A stretch of 64,000 nucleotides of DNA from Roseobacter ponti (GTDB lineage Bacteria; Pseudomonadota; Alphaproteobacteria; Rhodobacterales; Rhodobacteraceae), in contig NZ_CP048788.1 in assembly GCF_012932215.1 (NCBI RefSeq), positions 2,046,001 to 2,110,000 on the forward strand, in the 5' to 3' direction. Every line of letters begins with the position of its first letter. The stretch's first letter is position 1. The notes under the pieces are model-generated. The model was not told the origin of the DNA. It did not search any database and saw only the letters and a list, made by a program, of their open reading frames with translations. This document shows, piece by piece, positions 18,275 through 27,020 of the stretch. The translations under genes were made by a program, and so were the position numbers.

Positions 18275-19654
18275 GTGGAAAAACTGACCTTTGGCTGGGA
18301 AGAATGGGTCTCGCTGCCCGATCTCGGACTGCCGGCAATGAAGGCCAAGGTGGACACGGGCGCGCGCACATCGGCGCTGCATGCGCATGATATCGAGGTC
18401 TTTGGGTCCGCAAAAAATCCCAAGGTGCGCTTTAACGTGCACCCGATCGCGGGCCGCGAGGATATGGCCATCACCTGCTCTGCCCCGCTGGTTGATCGAC
18501 GCGAAGTGACATCCTCAAACGGTGAGGCTGAACAGCGCTATGTCATTTCGTCAACGCTGGCGGTGAACGGCCAGAGCTGGCCGATTGAGATCACGCTCAC
18601 GAACCGCGCGGGCATGTCATCGCGCATGCTGCTCGGACGACAGGCGCTCTCGGATCATATCTCGATCAGCCCGACGGAAAGGCATCTGCAGCCGGAACTG
18701 AGCTATGATGATTATCATTCCTCCGCACTCAAACGCCGCGCGCCCAAACGCGCTCTGCGCATTGCGGTGCTGAGCCGCGAAGACAATTACTCCACCCGCC
18801 GGCTGACCGAAGTCGGTGAGGCCCGCGGCCACGTGGTCGAGGTCATCGACACCACGCGCTGTTATATGGCGATCAACAACCTGGCACCCGAAGTGCATTA
18901 TGACGGAAAACGTCTGCCCCGCTATGACGCGGTGATCCCGCGGATCGGCGCGTCGATCACGCCCTACGGCACCGCCGTGATCCGCCAGTTCGAGGCAATC
19001 GGCACCTATTGCGTGAATGGCTCGGCGGGCATCACTGCGAGCCGTGACAAGCTGCACGCCCACCAGGTGCTGGCCACACGCCGGATCGGCATGCCCTCGA
19101 CGGCCTTTGCCGCCTCGCCAAAGGACACGTCCAACCTGATGGCGCTGGTCGGCACCGCGCCGCTTATCGTGAAGCTGCTGGAAAGCACCCAGGGTAAGGG
19201 CGTGGTCCTGGCCGAGACCAAGAAGGCCGCGGAATCGGTGATTGACGCCTTTCGCGGGCTGCGTGCCAACTTCCTGGTGCAGGACTTCGTCAAAGAGGCC
19301 GCCGGCGAAGACATCCGCTGTCTGGTGATTGCCGGCAAGGTCGTCGCAGCGATGAAACGCACCGGGGCTGAGGGCGATTTCCGCTCGAACCTCCATCGGG
19401 GTGGCTCTGCTAAAGTGGTTCGCATTACCCGCGAGGAACGTGAGACGGCCGTGAAAGCCGCGCGGGCGTTCAATCTGGGCAAGGCGGGCGTGGACCTTTT
19501 GCGCTCTTCAACGGGGCCGAAAGTGCTGGAGGTCAACTCCTCGCCCGGTTTCGAAGGTATCGAAAAGGCCAGCGGCAAGGATATCGTCGGCAAGCTGTAT
19601 GACGAGATCGAAACCCGCGTGAGACCACAGCCGGTGCGCAAGCGAAAAAGCTGA
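18275..19654 (+). CDS. RimB-type retropepsin-like protease fused to RimK-type glutamate ligase
   Basis: The 459-residue protein has two domains. Residues about 1-140 match the RimB/DUF785 aspartic-peptidase-like family, with [13 protein letters not shown] (Asp27) and the MLLGRQAL stretch. Residues about 160-455 are a RimK ATP-grasp ligase: [40 protein letters not shown], a conserved [14 protein letters not shown], and a metal-binding [14 protein letters not shown]. RimK adds glutamates to the C terminus of ribosomal protein S6, and RimB is a separate protease in pseudomonads, so a write/erase pair in one chain is inferred. The GTG at 18275 has GGGAG just upstream. The TTG at 18215 would add 20 residues without support. 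Confidence 0.85.
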   Translation: MEKLTFGWEEWVSLPDLGLPAMKAKVDTGARTSALHAHDIEVFGSAKNPKVRFNVHPIAGREDMAITCSAPLVDRREVTSSNGEAEQRYVISSTLAVNGQSWPIEITLTNRAGMSSRMLLGRQALSDHISISPTERHLQPELSYDDYHSSALKRRAPKRALRIAVLSREDNYSTRRLTEVGEARGHVVEVIDTTRCYMAINNLAPEVHYDGKRLPRYDAVIPRIGASITPYGTAVIRQFEAIGTYCVNGSAGITASRDKLHAHQVLATRRIGMPSTAFAASPKDTSNLMALVGTAPLIVKLLESTQGKGVVLAETKKAAESVIDAFRGLRANFLVQDFVKEAAGEDIRCLVIAGKVVAAMKRTGAEGDFRSNLHRGGSAKVVRITREERETAVKAARAFNLGKAGVDLLRSSTGPKVLEVNSSPGFEGIEKASGKDIVGKLYDEIETRVRPQPVRKRKS

Positions 19655-19836
19655 AGCTCGCCTTCGCTGTCGGGATTATGCTGTTATCCCGAAAAGAACC
19701 GCGCGGCCCGAAACGTAGCCGGCCCGCTCCGGACACAGACAGGAATTCCATCCGCTCAGCGGATGGCCTGCTGCCCCGGTCCCGTCCGGAACGCCCCTCC
19801 CGGCCACGAAAAGTTCAGGCCGCGCGGTCTGCTGCC

Positions 19837-20076
19837 TCAGCCTTTTGCAAGGCGGGCGGCAATCTGGTCTTTCAGATGCATGCGCTGTTTGCGCATTTCT
19901 GTCAGATGTTCATCCGAAACCGGCGCCACGTCTGTTTCGGCGCGATGCACCTCGCGGTTGATCTCGTGATAGGCATCCGCAAGCCGGGCAAAATGGCTGT
20001 CGCTCTGACGCAAAGATGAAATCAGACCGGCCTTGTCGGGAAAGTCCGCTGCGAGTTCGTGTGGTACGTGGGACAT
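19837..20076 (-). CDS. YdcH family protein (DUF465)
   Basis: The 79-residue helical protein MSHVPHELAADFPDKAGLIS continues with a HFARLADAYHEINREVHRAE stretch and a LRKQRMHLKDQI-like end (EMRKQRMHLKDQIAARL), the DUF465 hairpin. Function is unknown for the family. Its ATG overlaps the stop of the PPK2 gene by one base (20076), so it is translated from the same transcript as a polyphosphate kinase. Confidence 0.85.
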   Translation of the reverse strand: MSHVPHELAADFPDKAGLISSLRQSDSHFARLADAYHEINREVHRAETDVAPVSDEHLTEMRKQRMHLKDQIAARLAKG

Positions 20077-20990
20077 CAGACCCCCTCCTTTGACCGGCGG
20101 CTGCGCGGGTGCAGCGAACTTGCCAGTATGTGATCCGCCGCGTGCACGACCCGCCCGGCATTGTGAACGATGTCCGGATCAGGCGGCACAGCCACCTCCG
20201 GGTTTTTGTCAGGATAATCCAGACAGGACAGAAAGTGCCGCATGCAGTTGATGCGCGCGCGTTTCTTGTCGTCTGAGCGGACCACCGTCCAGGGCGCGTC
20301 CGCGGTGTCTGTGTAAAAGAACATCGCCTCCTTGGCTTCGGTGTAGTCATCCCATTTATCGAGGCTTGCGCGGTCGATCGGCGACAGCTTCCACCGTTTC
20401 AGCGGGTCTGTTTCGCGGGACGCAAAACGCAGGCGCTGCTCGCGCTGCGTCACAGAAAACCAGTATTTAAAAAGCCTGATGCCAGAGCGTACCAGCATCC
20501 GTTCAAACTCCGGCGTCTGGCGCATGAACTCCAGGTATTCGCCCGGTTTGCAGAATTCCATCACCCGCTCCACCCCGGCGCGGTTATACCAGGACCGGTC
20601 ATAAAGCACGATTTCGCCGTTTGTGGGCAGGTGTTTGATGTAGCGCTGGAAAAACCACTGGCCGCGTTCTTCGTCGGTGGGTTTGTTCAGCGCCACAACG
20701 CGTGCGGCACGCGGATTGAGGTGTTCCATATACCGCTTGATCGTGCCGCCCTTGCCCGCAGCGTCCCGACCCTCAAAGAGCATCACGAACTTCTGATCGG
20801 TTTCCTGCACCCAGTGCTGCACTTTGAGAAGCTCAACCTGAAGCTCTGCCTTGGCCGCTTCATACTCGCGACGCCCCATGCGCCCGCGCGCAACAGAAGC
20901 GCGATGCACCTGGCGAACGAGTGCCTTTGTCTCTTCCGGGGCAGCCGCTTTCGCTGCGGCGACGGGGGCTGTCTTTACCTGCTCCGTCAT
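20076..20990 (-). CDS. ppk2: polyphosphate kinase 2
   Basis: The 304-residue PPK2 transfers phosphate between polyphosphate and nucleotides. Visible are Walker A MLFEGRDAAGKGGTIKRY, the lid-type region NKPTDEERGQWFFQRYIKHL, Walker B VLYDRSWYNRAGVERVMEFC, and FKYWFSVTQREQRLRF. The first 50 residues are an Ala/Lys-rich extension. The start MTEQVKT at 20990 is preferred over the ATG at 21011 because AAAGGAG sits 6 bases before it. The single-domain form is typical of class I, which makes nucleoside triphosphates from diphosphates, but this cannot be proven here. It is coupled to the DUF465 gene. Confidence 0.93.
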   Translation of the reverse strand: MTEQVKTAPVAAAKAAAPEETKALVRQVHRASVARGRMGRREYEAAKAELQVELLKVQHWVQETDQKFVMLFEGRDAAGKGGTIKRYMEHLNPRAARVVALNKPTDEERGQWFFQRYIKHLPTNGEIVLYDRSWYNRAGVERVMEFCKPGEYLEFMRQTPEFERMLVRSGIRLFKYWFSVTQREQRLRFASRETDPLKRWKLSPIDRASLDKWDDYTEAKEAMFFYTDTADAPWTVVRSDDKKRARINCMRHFLSCLDYPDKNPEVAVPPDPDIVHNAGRVVHAADHILASSLHPRSRRSKEGV

Positions 20991-21236
20991 TCTGGTCTCC
21001 TTTGTTGTCATCGGGATAAAACCAGCGCGGGGTGCGGCTGTCTTTGATCCTGGTCAAAGAGGGGCTCATGTGGGCAAAATACAGGAAACCGCATGCCAGA
21101 TTGCATCGCGTAAACGGTTGGGATCGCTGTGATTGCCTGACTTTGCGGGGCGGGGCGGGCTAATCACCGCCGTCCCCCTTTACCCCTGCCGCGATAATTC
21201 CTATATAAATGCTCAGGAAAACAGCCGGGGTCCCCG

Positions 21237-21599
21237 ATGAACAACGCACCAGAACCACTTGAAGGCGCACCGCTGATCGCACCATCCTCAACTGATCATC
21301 CGCTTTATGAGCAGATCGTTGACGCCTGCCGGACGGTTTATGACCCGGAAATTCCGGTGAATATCTATGAACTGGGCCTGATCTACACGATCGACATCAA
21401 CCAGGAAAATGAAGTGCAGATTAAAATGTCGCTGACAGCACCCGGCTGCCCGGTTGCCGGAGAGATGCCCGGATGGGTCGCTGATGCGGTCGAACCTGTG
21501 GCAGGCGTGAAACAGGTAGATGTCGATCTCGTATGGGAGCCACCCTGGGGCATGGACATGATGTCTGATGAGGCGCGGCTCGAACTGGGCTTTATGTAA
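21237..21599 (+). CDS. SUF-associated DUF59 protein (SufT-like)
   Basis: The 120-residue MIP18/DUF59 protein has IVDACRTVYDPEIPVNIYEL, the LIYTIDI strand, and the conserved MSLTAPGCPVAGEMP cysteine motif. Members of this family help in iron-sulfur protein maturation, and SufT is the name used next to suf operons. Two genes downstream on the same strand is a SufA-type carrier, supporting an Fe-S role. The sufBCDS genes are not in the window and would be expected just upstream or elsewhere. Confidence 0.85.
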   Translation: MNNAPEPLEGAPLIAPSSTDHPLYEQIVDACRTVYDPEIPVNIYELGLIYTIDINQENEVQIKMSLTAPGCPVAGEMPGWVADAVEPVAGVKQVDVDLVWEPPWGMDMMSDEARLELGFM

Positions 21600-21634
21600 G
21601 CCCGGCGGGAGCATCAGGCGAAAGATCCCACCCC

Positions 21635-22201
21635 GTGCGCAGTGAAAAATCGAAAATGATTGCCGGCGAACTGTACCGGCCCGGCGATGCGGAACTTGTG
21701 ACCGCCCGGGCGCGCAGCCAGGCGCTGCAACGCGACTACAATGCCACGACGGTCGCTGAAACCGATAACAGAAAAGCCATTCTGGATCAGTGGCTTGGGC
21801 GCTACGGTTCAGGCTGCGCACTGCGTTCACCCTTTTACACCGATTACGGCAGTAACATTTATCTCGGCGATGATGTTTTCTTCAACTACGGCTGTGTACT
21901 GCTGGATGTCTGCCCCATCCGCGTCGGCGATATGACGCAGATCGGACCGATGGTGCAGATCCTGACGGCGGATCATCCTCGTGATGCGGCAACCCGTGAT
22001 GCCGGTCTTGAGTTTGGCCGTGCGATCACCATCGGGCGGAATGTCTGGATTGGCGGCGGTGCCATCATCCTGCCCGGTATCAGCATCGGCGATGACGCGG
22101 TGATCGGCGCCGGGGCCGTGGTGACGCGGGATGTGCCCGCCGGCATCACAGTTGCGGGAAATCCCGCCCGCCCGCTTGTAGCAAAGCCTGCAACTGATTA
22201 A
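21635..22201 (+). CDS. sugar O-acetyltransferase (Maa/NodL type)
   Basis: The 188-residue left-handed beta-helix acetyltransferase begins at GTG (21635) with SEKSKMIAGELYRPGD, which matches the EKEKM-AGELY opening of maltose acetyltransferases and so decides the start. Hexapeptide repeats are seen (IYLGDDVFFNYGCVLLD, AITIGRNVWIGGGAIILPG, IGDDAVIGAGAVVTRDVPAG), with the acetyl-CoA histidine in LTADHPRDA. It should acetylate a sugar hydroxyl; the substrate is unknown. It sits between SufT and SufA genes, an odd functional neighbour. Confidence 0.9.
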   Translation: MRSEKSKMIAGELYRPGDAELVTARARSQALQRDYNATTVAETDNRKAILDQWLGRYGSGCALRSPFYTDYGSNIYLGDDVFFNYGCVLLDVCPIRVGDMTQIGPMVQILTADHPRDAATRDAGLEFGRAITIGRNVWIGGGAIILPGISIGDDAVIGAGAVVTRDVPAGITVAGNPARPLVAKPATD

Positions 22202-22224
22202 CTTGTCCTCAAAGGAGTTTTGTC

Positions 22225-22569
22225 ATGTTTGGTATTCCGGGCAAGCAGGCCGTTACACTGACCCCCAAAGCCGCCGCACAGGTTGCAAAGCTGATGCAGT
22301 CCGCCGGCCACGCCGGTCTGCGCATCGGCGTGAAAAAGGGTGGGTGTGCAGGCATGGAATACACCATGGAGTACGTCGAGGCGACGGACCCCAATGACGA
22401 AGTCGTCGAACAGGACGGCGCGCGGGTGATGATTGCCCCGATGGCGCAGATGTTTCTTTTCGGCACCGAGATTGATTACGAGACGACGCTGCTCGAATCC
22501 GGTTTCAAATTCCGCAATCCCAATGTGACCGAAGCCTGCGGTTGCGGTGAATCGATCAAATTCGGTTGA
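22225..22569 (+). CDS. sufA: A-type Fe-S cluster carrier (IscA/SufA)
   Basis: The 114-residue HesB/IscA family protein has the three cluster-binding cysteines in GVKKGGCAGMEYTM and in EACGCGESIKFG at the C terminus. AAAGGAG precedes the ATG. A-type carriers take clusters from the SUF scaffold to target apoproteins. A SufT-like gene lies 600 bases upstream on the same strand, so it belongs with SUF rather than ISC. Confidence 0.92.
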   Translation: MFGIPGKQAVTLTPKAAAQVAKLMQSAGHAGLRIGVKKGGCAGMEYTMEYVEATDPNDEVVEQDGARVMIAPMAQMFLFGTEIDYETTLLESGFKFRNPNVTEACGCGESIKFG

Positions 22570-22578
22570 CCCGGCAGG

Positions 22579-23484
22579 TCACTTCTTTTGCAGGTGCACG
22601 TAAGTCTCGGCAAAGCGCGCCTGCAGATGATCGCCTGCGAGCAGTACCTCACCCGATCCGATCGGAGCCACATTGGTGTCTGAGGACGGGTTAAAAAAGA
22701 GCGGCACTGAAATGCGCTCGTGATCGCCGCCGACTACACGGTGTGGCGTGGCGCGTACGACGCCATTGCTCCAGGTCTCCATCATATCACCGAAATTGAT
22801 GATAAAGGCGCCGGGCGCTGCGCTGACCGGCAGCCAGCCACCACCGCGCCTGCGGACTTCAAGCCCGGGTGAGCCATCGGTTGCCAGAAGCGTCAGGCAG
22901 CCGTAATCCGTATGCGTGGCGATGCCGAAATCTTTCTCGGTGGCCCAGGCCGGGCGTTCCGGATAGTAATTGCCACGCAGGAGCGCCATCGGCACGTCAA
23001 ACGCGCCATCGAAATAATCGCGCGGAGCGTCAATGGCCTGCGCCAGACCGCGCAGCACCCCCATAGCGACACCACATGCGTCAGTGTAATACCGCTGAAT
23101 AACCTCTCTGAACCCGTCGGGTGCCTGCGGCCAGCGACTGGGCGCATAAACCGCAAGGCCCGCGCGCGGATCATCGAAAGGCAGATCGAAACCACTGTCG
23201 AAAAACTGTTTGTAATCCGGGTTCGCGGATGCATCCACCTGCTCTGAGCCGGGAGCACCCCAGCCGCGGTTCGCGCCTGTGCGCGCCATATCAATGCGCG
23301 CCTTCTCCTCCGCCGGCAGTCGGAAAAATGCGCGGTATGTGTCAATTACCTCGTTTACCCGCTCCGCACTCAGTGCAGTGTTCCGCACCACGGCAAACCC
23401 GGTCTGTGTGGCCGCTACCCGCAGGTCACTGACTGCGGTTTTATCGCCTGCCGTCAGGTCTGCGGCATCAATCATCGGTATCAT
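22579..23484 (-). CDS. 2-oxoglutarate/Fe(II) oxygenase of the isopenicillin N synthase family
   Basis: The protein has 301 residues from MIPMIDAADLTAGD; GAAAGG is 8 bases upstream and the longer ORF adds an unsupported 22 residues. The N-terminal DIOX_N part (ATQTGFAVVRNTALSAERVN) is followed by the double-stranded beta helix. Its Fe ligands are HTDYGCLTLL (His, Asp) and the His in VVRATPHRVVGGDHERISV, and the 2OG arginine is in the same RISVPLFF stretch. Such enzymes hydroxylate or desaturate small molecules. Related bacterial genes are annotated in ethylene, flavonoid-like or nucleobase oxidation; no substrate is indicated. A P450 gene is divergent, 239 bases away. Confidence 0.88.
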   Translation of the reverse strand: MIPMIDAADLTAGDKTAVSDLRVAATQTGFAVVRNTALSAERVNEVIDTYRAFFRLPAEEKARIDMARTGANRGWGAPGSEQVDASANPDYKQFFDSGFDLPFDDPRAGLAVYAPSRWPQAPDGFREVIQRYYTDACGVAMGVLRGLAQAIDAPRDYFDGAFDVPMALLRGNYYPERPAWATEKDFGIATHTDYGCLTLLATDGSPGLEVRRRGGGWLPVSAAPGAFIINFGDMMETWSNGVVRATPHRVVGGDHERISVPLFFNPSSDTNVAPIGSGEVLLAGDHLQARFAETYVHLQKK

Positions 23485-23723
23485 ATCAGCACCTTTCGCG
23501 GCCCGTCTGAGGGCCGGGGCATGCCAGAAAGCACCGCCCGCTGCAACCATTGCGGTATTCCGTCAGGGACGCACCACGAAAACGGCCAGCCGGTGTGCTC
23601 AGCGTTTTGTCCTCACCTGTCCGGCCGCTGACGATCCGGCTTGCGGATTTAGCCGGGTTAAGGGCTGGCCTTACCGTCACACCCCTCTTGCCCTTATCGG
23701 GTCACACCGGCTTTAACACCGGC

Positions 23724-24923
23724 ATGGAACTTCTGCAGCAATCCCCGCATGACCCTGCCTTTGTGCAGAACCCTTATGCTCTTTACGCCCGTGTGCTTGC
23801 AGGTGATCCGGTGCGGTTCTGGGAAGATTTCGGGATGATGGCCGTCTTCGACGCCGCGACCATTCAGGCTCTGCTGCGCGACAGGCGTCTGGGCCGCGCT
23901 CTGCCGCCCGGACAGAACCGCCCTGCCCCTGACCATCTGCGGGCCTTTGATGCCCTGGAGCAGCACTCAATGCTGGATCTGGAACCACCGCGCCACACCC
24001 GGCTGCGTGGCCTTGTGCTGCGAGCCTTTACCTCGCGCCGGATCAGGGGGCTTGAACCTGACATCCGCGAGATTTCGGCGGATCTTCTGAGCGCTTTGCC
24101 TGATGATCCTTTTGATCTGCTCCCCGCCTTCTGCACCGGCCTGCCTGTGCGCGTTATTGCCCGCCTGCTTGGTGTCCCTGAAGAGATGGCGCCGGAGCTG
24201 CTCGCCTGGTCAAACCGGATGGTTGCCATGTATCAGGCGGGTCGGACGCGCGACACCGAAGAGGCGGCCAATACGGCAGCGGCGGAGTTCACCGCCTTTC
24301 TGTCCGCGCATATCGAAGAGCGGCGCCACACGCCCGGCAACGACCTGATCACCGAACTGATCGCAGCGGAAGACGATGGTGCGAAGCTTTCGCGCGATGA
24401 GATGATCTCTACCTGTATCCTGTTGCTGAATGCCGGTCACGAAGCGACCGTGCATACCCTCGGAAACGCTGTGAAAACGCTGCTGGAAAACAAGACCCCG
24501 CGCGCGGCCCTGACAGACAGCCACATTGCAGCGACAGTTGAGGAAATCCTGCGCTACGACCCGCCCCTGCACATATTTACGCGCTACGCTTATGAAGATG
24601 TCTGTGTGGGCGGTCACACCCTGCGCGCCGGCGAAGAGGTTGCACTGGTTCTGGGCAGCGCCGGCAGAGATCCCGCCCGGGCGGCCCGGCCGGATCTGTT
24701 CGACCCGTTCCGCGCACCAGGCCCACATGCGGCTTTCGGAGGTGGTCTGCATTTCTGTGTGGGCGCACCGCTCGCGCGTCTTGAGCTGCAGACCGGGCTC
24801 AGGATGCTCTTTGAGGCCTGTCCGCAGCTTTCCCTTGCAGCACAGCCGCACTACGCAGACACCTACCATTTTCACGGCCTGTCCAGCCTCATGGTGACAT
24901 GCGGGTCGCGTGCGGGCCTGTAG
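23724..24923 (+). CDS. cytochrome P450
   Basis: The 399-residue bacterial class I-like P450 is soluble. Motifs are the I-helix LLNAGHEATVHTLGN, with His-Glu in the usual acid-alcohol region, the K-helix EEILRYDPP (E-x-x-R), and the heme loop AFGGGLHFCVGAPLARLEL with the thiolate cysteine. The AGHEAT I-helix resembles CYP enzymes of the CYP107/CYP102-like bacterial group; CYP assignment cannot be made by eye. The start at 23724 (MELLQQSPHDPAF) fits the usual length, and the 58 residues upstream look untranslated. No ferredoxin or ferredoxin reductase lies next to it, so the partner must be encoded elsewhere (fpr is 5 kb away). Confidence 0.93.
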   Translation: MELLQQSPHDPAFVQNPYALYARVLAGDPVRFWEDFGMMAVFDAATIQALLRDRRLGRALPPGQNRPAPDHLRAFDALEQHSMLDLEPPRHTRLRGLVLRAFTSRRIRGLEPDIREISADLLSALPDDPFDLLPAFCTGLPVRVIARLLGVPEEMAPELLAWSNRMVAMYQAGRTRDTEEAANTAAAEFTAFLSAHIEERRHTPGNDLITELIAAEDDGAKLSRDEMISTCILLLNAGHEATVHTLGNAVKTLLENKTPRAALTDSHIAATVEEILRYDPPLHIFTRYAYEDVCVGGHTLRAGEEVALVLGSAGRDPARAARPDLFDPFRAPGPHAAFGGGLHFCVGAPLARLELQTGLRMLFEACPQLSLAAQPHYADTYHFHGLSSLMVTCGSRAGL

Positions 24924-24991
24924 CAGGGCGCGACAGGATCGATGGCGCGGGCAGCACTAAAAATCGAATGCGGCGCAGCCGCTCCGCCGGA

Positions 24992-25459
24992 TCAGGTCCC
25001 GAGGGGCAGCATGGTGGTGGATTTAATCTCTTCCATCGACAAAAGCGCCGTTACGTTATGCACTTTCACCTCTGAGATCAGTGCCTGGTAGAACACGTCA
25101 TAGGCGCGCGCATTCTTAACCCGGACTTTCAGGATATAGTCGATATCTCCTGCCAGCCGGTGCGCTTCCTGGACCTCCGGCCTGTCCCGCAACGCCTGGA
25201 GGAACCGCGCCTGCCACTCTGCATCATGCTCCGATGTCCGGATCAGTACAAAGAAACAGGCCTCAAAGCCAAGCGCCTCCGCGTCCAGTACTACGGTCTG
25301 CGGCCCCATGATCCCCGCCTCGCGCATCTTCCTGATCCGATTCCAGACCGGGGTCTTGGAAGAGCCCACGCGTGCCGCAATTTCATCAAGTGACTGGCTG
25401 GCGTCGCGCTGCAGCTCTCCGAGGATTTTCCGGTCTGTGTCATCAATACGGACCGCCAT
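24992..25459 (-). CDS. Lrp/AsnC family transcriptional regulator
   Basis: The 155-residue protein starts MAVRIDDTDRKILGELQRDA (AGGAGA 7 bases upstream, better than the ATG at 25486). It has the AsnC winged HTH (LDEIAARVGSSKTPVWNRIR) and a C-terminal RAM ligand-binding domain (AGDIDYILKVRVKNARAYDV). It is divergent from the sulfite/APS reduction operon, and two similar motifs lie in the shared 139-base gap, so it probably senses a sulfur amino acid such as cysteine (as DecR/YbaO does) and controls that operon. The ligand is inferred, not shown. Confidence 0.88.
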   Translation of the reverse strand: MAVRIDDTDRKILGELQRDASQSLDEIAARVGSSKTPVWNRIRKMREAGIMGPQTVVLDAEALGFEACFFVLIRTSEHDAEWQARFLQALRDRPEVQEAHRLAGDIDYILKVRVKNARAYDVFYQALISEVKVHNVTALLSMEEIKSTTMLPLGT

Positions 25460-25479
25460 TCTGTCTTCTCCTATCAACC

Positions 25480-25571
25480 GGAACAAATGTTTCTAATGTC
25501 TTCATATTCAGAACACTCATCCTTATCAACCCACCCCCATAGCCAATAACCGGGAATGTTTCCTATATTAA
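25480..25571. promoter_or_regulatory. divergent control region with two related motifs
   Basis: The motif AATGTTTC(C)TA(A/T)T occurs twice in the gap. The first copy overlaps GGAACA-AA-TGTTTC (25480-25493, near-palindrome). The second is GGAATGTTTCCTATATTAA (25553-25571, with GGAA-N3-TTCC). The first is about 20 bases from the regulator start and the second about 28 bases from the cysG start. They look like operator sites, probably for the Lrp-type protein. Confidence 0.4.
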
Positions 25572-25598
25572 GCTCAGAAAAGCGAAACGGATGACACT

Positions 25599-27020
25599 AT
25601 GGATCACTTTCCGATATTTCTGCGCGTTGAGGGCCGGCGCATCGTTCTCTCAGGCGGTGGCGAGGCGGCTCTGGCGAAACTGCGCCTTCTGCTGAAATCC
25701 ACCGGCCATATTACGGTTTTCAGCGCGACACCTGCTGATGAGATCGTGACATGGGCCCGTGAGGGCAAACTGCGCCTCGAGCGCCGCGCCATGGCGCCCG
25801 GTGACACGCTCTGCGCCGCCCTTTTCTATGCAGCCGACGAAGATGACGCGGAAGACGCGCGCACAGCCGCGATTGCCCGCGCCGATGGTGCTCTCGTCAA
25901 TGTCGTGGATAATCTGGAGGACAGTGCCTTCATCACGCCGGCCATCGTCGACCGCGACCCGGTGACCATCGCCATCGGCACCGAAGGCGCGGCACCTGTT
26001 CTGGCCCGCGCGATAAAGGCTGATCTTGAGGCCCGCCTGCCCGCAGCGCTCGGTCCGCTCGCCCGGATCGGCAAAACCTTCCGCAAGGCCGCAAATGCCC
26101 TGCCCTTTGGCCGCGCACGCCGGGATTTCTGGCGCGAATACTATTTCGACACCGGTCCCGCGGATATTGCAGGCGGTGAGGACAGGGTTCGCGCAGGTCT
26201 CGACGCCCTGCTGGCAGGCCATCTTCAGCGCCGTGCCCGCGACGGCCACATCCATTTCGTTGGTGCAGGTCCGGGCGATCCTGATCTGCTGACGATGAAA
26301 GCCCGCCGCGTGCTCGATGAGGCCGATGTCGTGGTCTATGACCGGCTGATCAGCAAGCCCGTGCTGGAGCTTGCCCGCCGCGAAGCTGTGATGATCGACG
26401 CCGGCAAGGAAGGCTTCGGCCCCTCGATGAAGCAGGAGGACATCAACGCACTGATCGTAGAACACGCGGCCACCGGAGCGCAGGTCGTGCGTCTCAAATC
26501 CGGCGATGCGACAGTCTTCGGCCGGCTTGACGAAGAGATCGACGCGGCCGACGCTGAAGGTATCGCCTGGAGCATCGTGCCGGGGATTACCTCTGCTTCT
26601 GCCGCTGTTGCCGAGATCGGGCAAAGCCTCACGAAACGGGGCCGGAATTCCTCTGTGCGTTTCCTGACAGGTCACGACATGAAAGGCTTTGCCGATCATG
26701 ACTGGGCCACCCTCGCGCGCCCGGGTGAGGTCGCCGCGATCTATATGGGCAAGAAATCCGCGCGCTTCATCCAGGGACGGCTGATCATGCATGGCGCAGA
26801 CCGCCACACACCGGTTACCGTGATCGAGAACGCCTCGCGCCCGGAACAGCGTATCCTCGAGACAACGCTTGATGCGCTGCCCGCGGCACTTGCATCGGCG
26901 GATATGTCCGGGCCGGCGCTGACATTCTACGGTCTCGCCCCGCGGGCGGCCGCTGCCGCACAGCGCCACGTCACCAACAGCTATGCCAGCACCATCACCC
27001 CGATACAGGAGGCCTTGTAA
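25599..27020 (+). CDS. cysG: siroheme synthase (CysG)
   Basis: The 473-residue fusion has an N-terminal precorrin-2 dehydrogenase/sirohydrochlorin ferrochelatase (about 1-205, MDHFPIFLRVEGRRIVLSGG and the ITPAIVDRDPVTIAIGTEG stretch). The C-terminal uroporphyrinogen-III C-methyltransferase (about 210-460) has GAGPGDPDLLTMKARRVL, VVYDRLISKPVLEL, and PGITSASAAVAEIG. It makes siroheme, the cofactor of the reductase encoded two genes downstream. The next gene starts inside its stop codon (TAATG), so the operon is translationally coupled. Confidence 0.96.
   Translation: MDHFPIFLRVEGRRIVLSGGGEAALAKLRLLLKSTGHITVFSATPADEIVTWAREGKLRLERRAMAPGDTLCAALFYAADEDDAEDARTAAIARADGALVNVVDNLEDSAFITPAIVDRDPVTIAIGTEGAAPVLARAIKADLEARLPAALGPLARIGKTFRKAANALPFGRARRDFWREYYFDTGPADIAGGEDRVRAGLDALLAGHLQRRARDGHIHFVGAGPGDPDLLTMKARRVLDEADVVVYDRLISKPVLELARREAVMIDAGKEGFGPSMKQEDINALIVEHAATGAQVVRLKSGDATVFGRLDEEIDAADAEGIAWSIVPGITSASAAVAEIGQSLTKRGRNSSVRFLTGHDMKGFADHDWATLARPGEVAAIYMGKKSARFIQGRLIMHGADRHTPVTVIENASRPEQRILETTLDALPAALASADMSGPALTFYGLAPRAAAAAQRHVTNSYASTITPIQEAL

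Noticed and set aside
25650-26969. Minus-strand ORF of 439 codons opposite cysG
   Set aside because: It is the shadow of a complete siroheme synthase, with no ribosome-binding site and no recognised domain.
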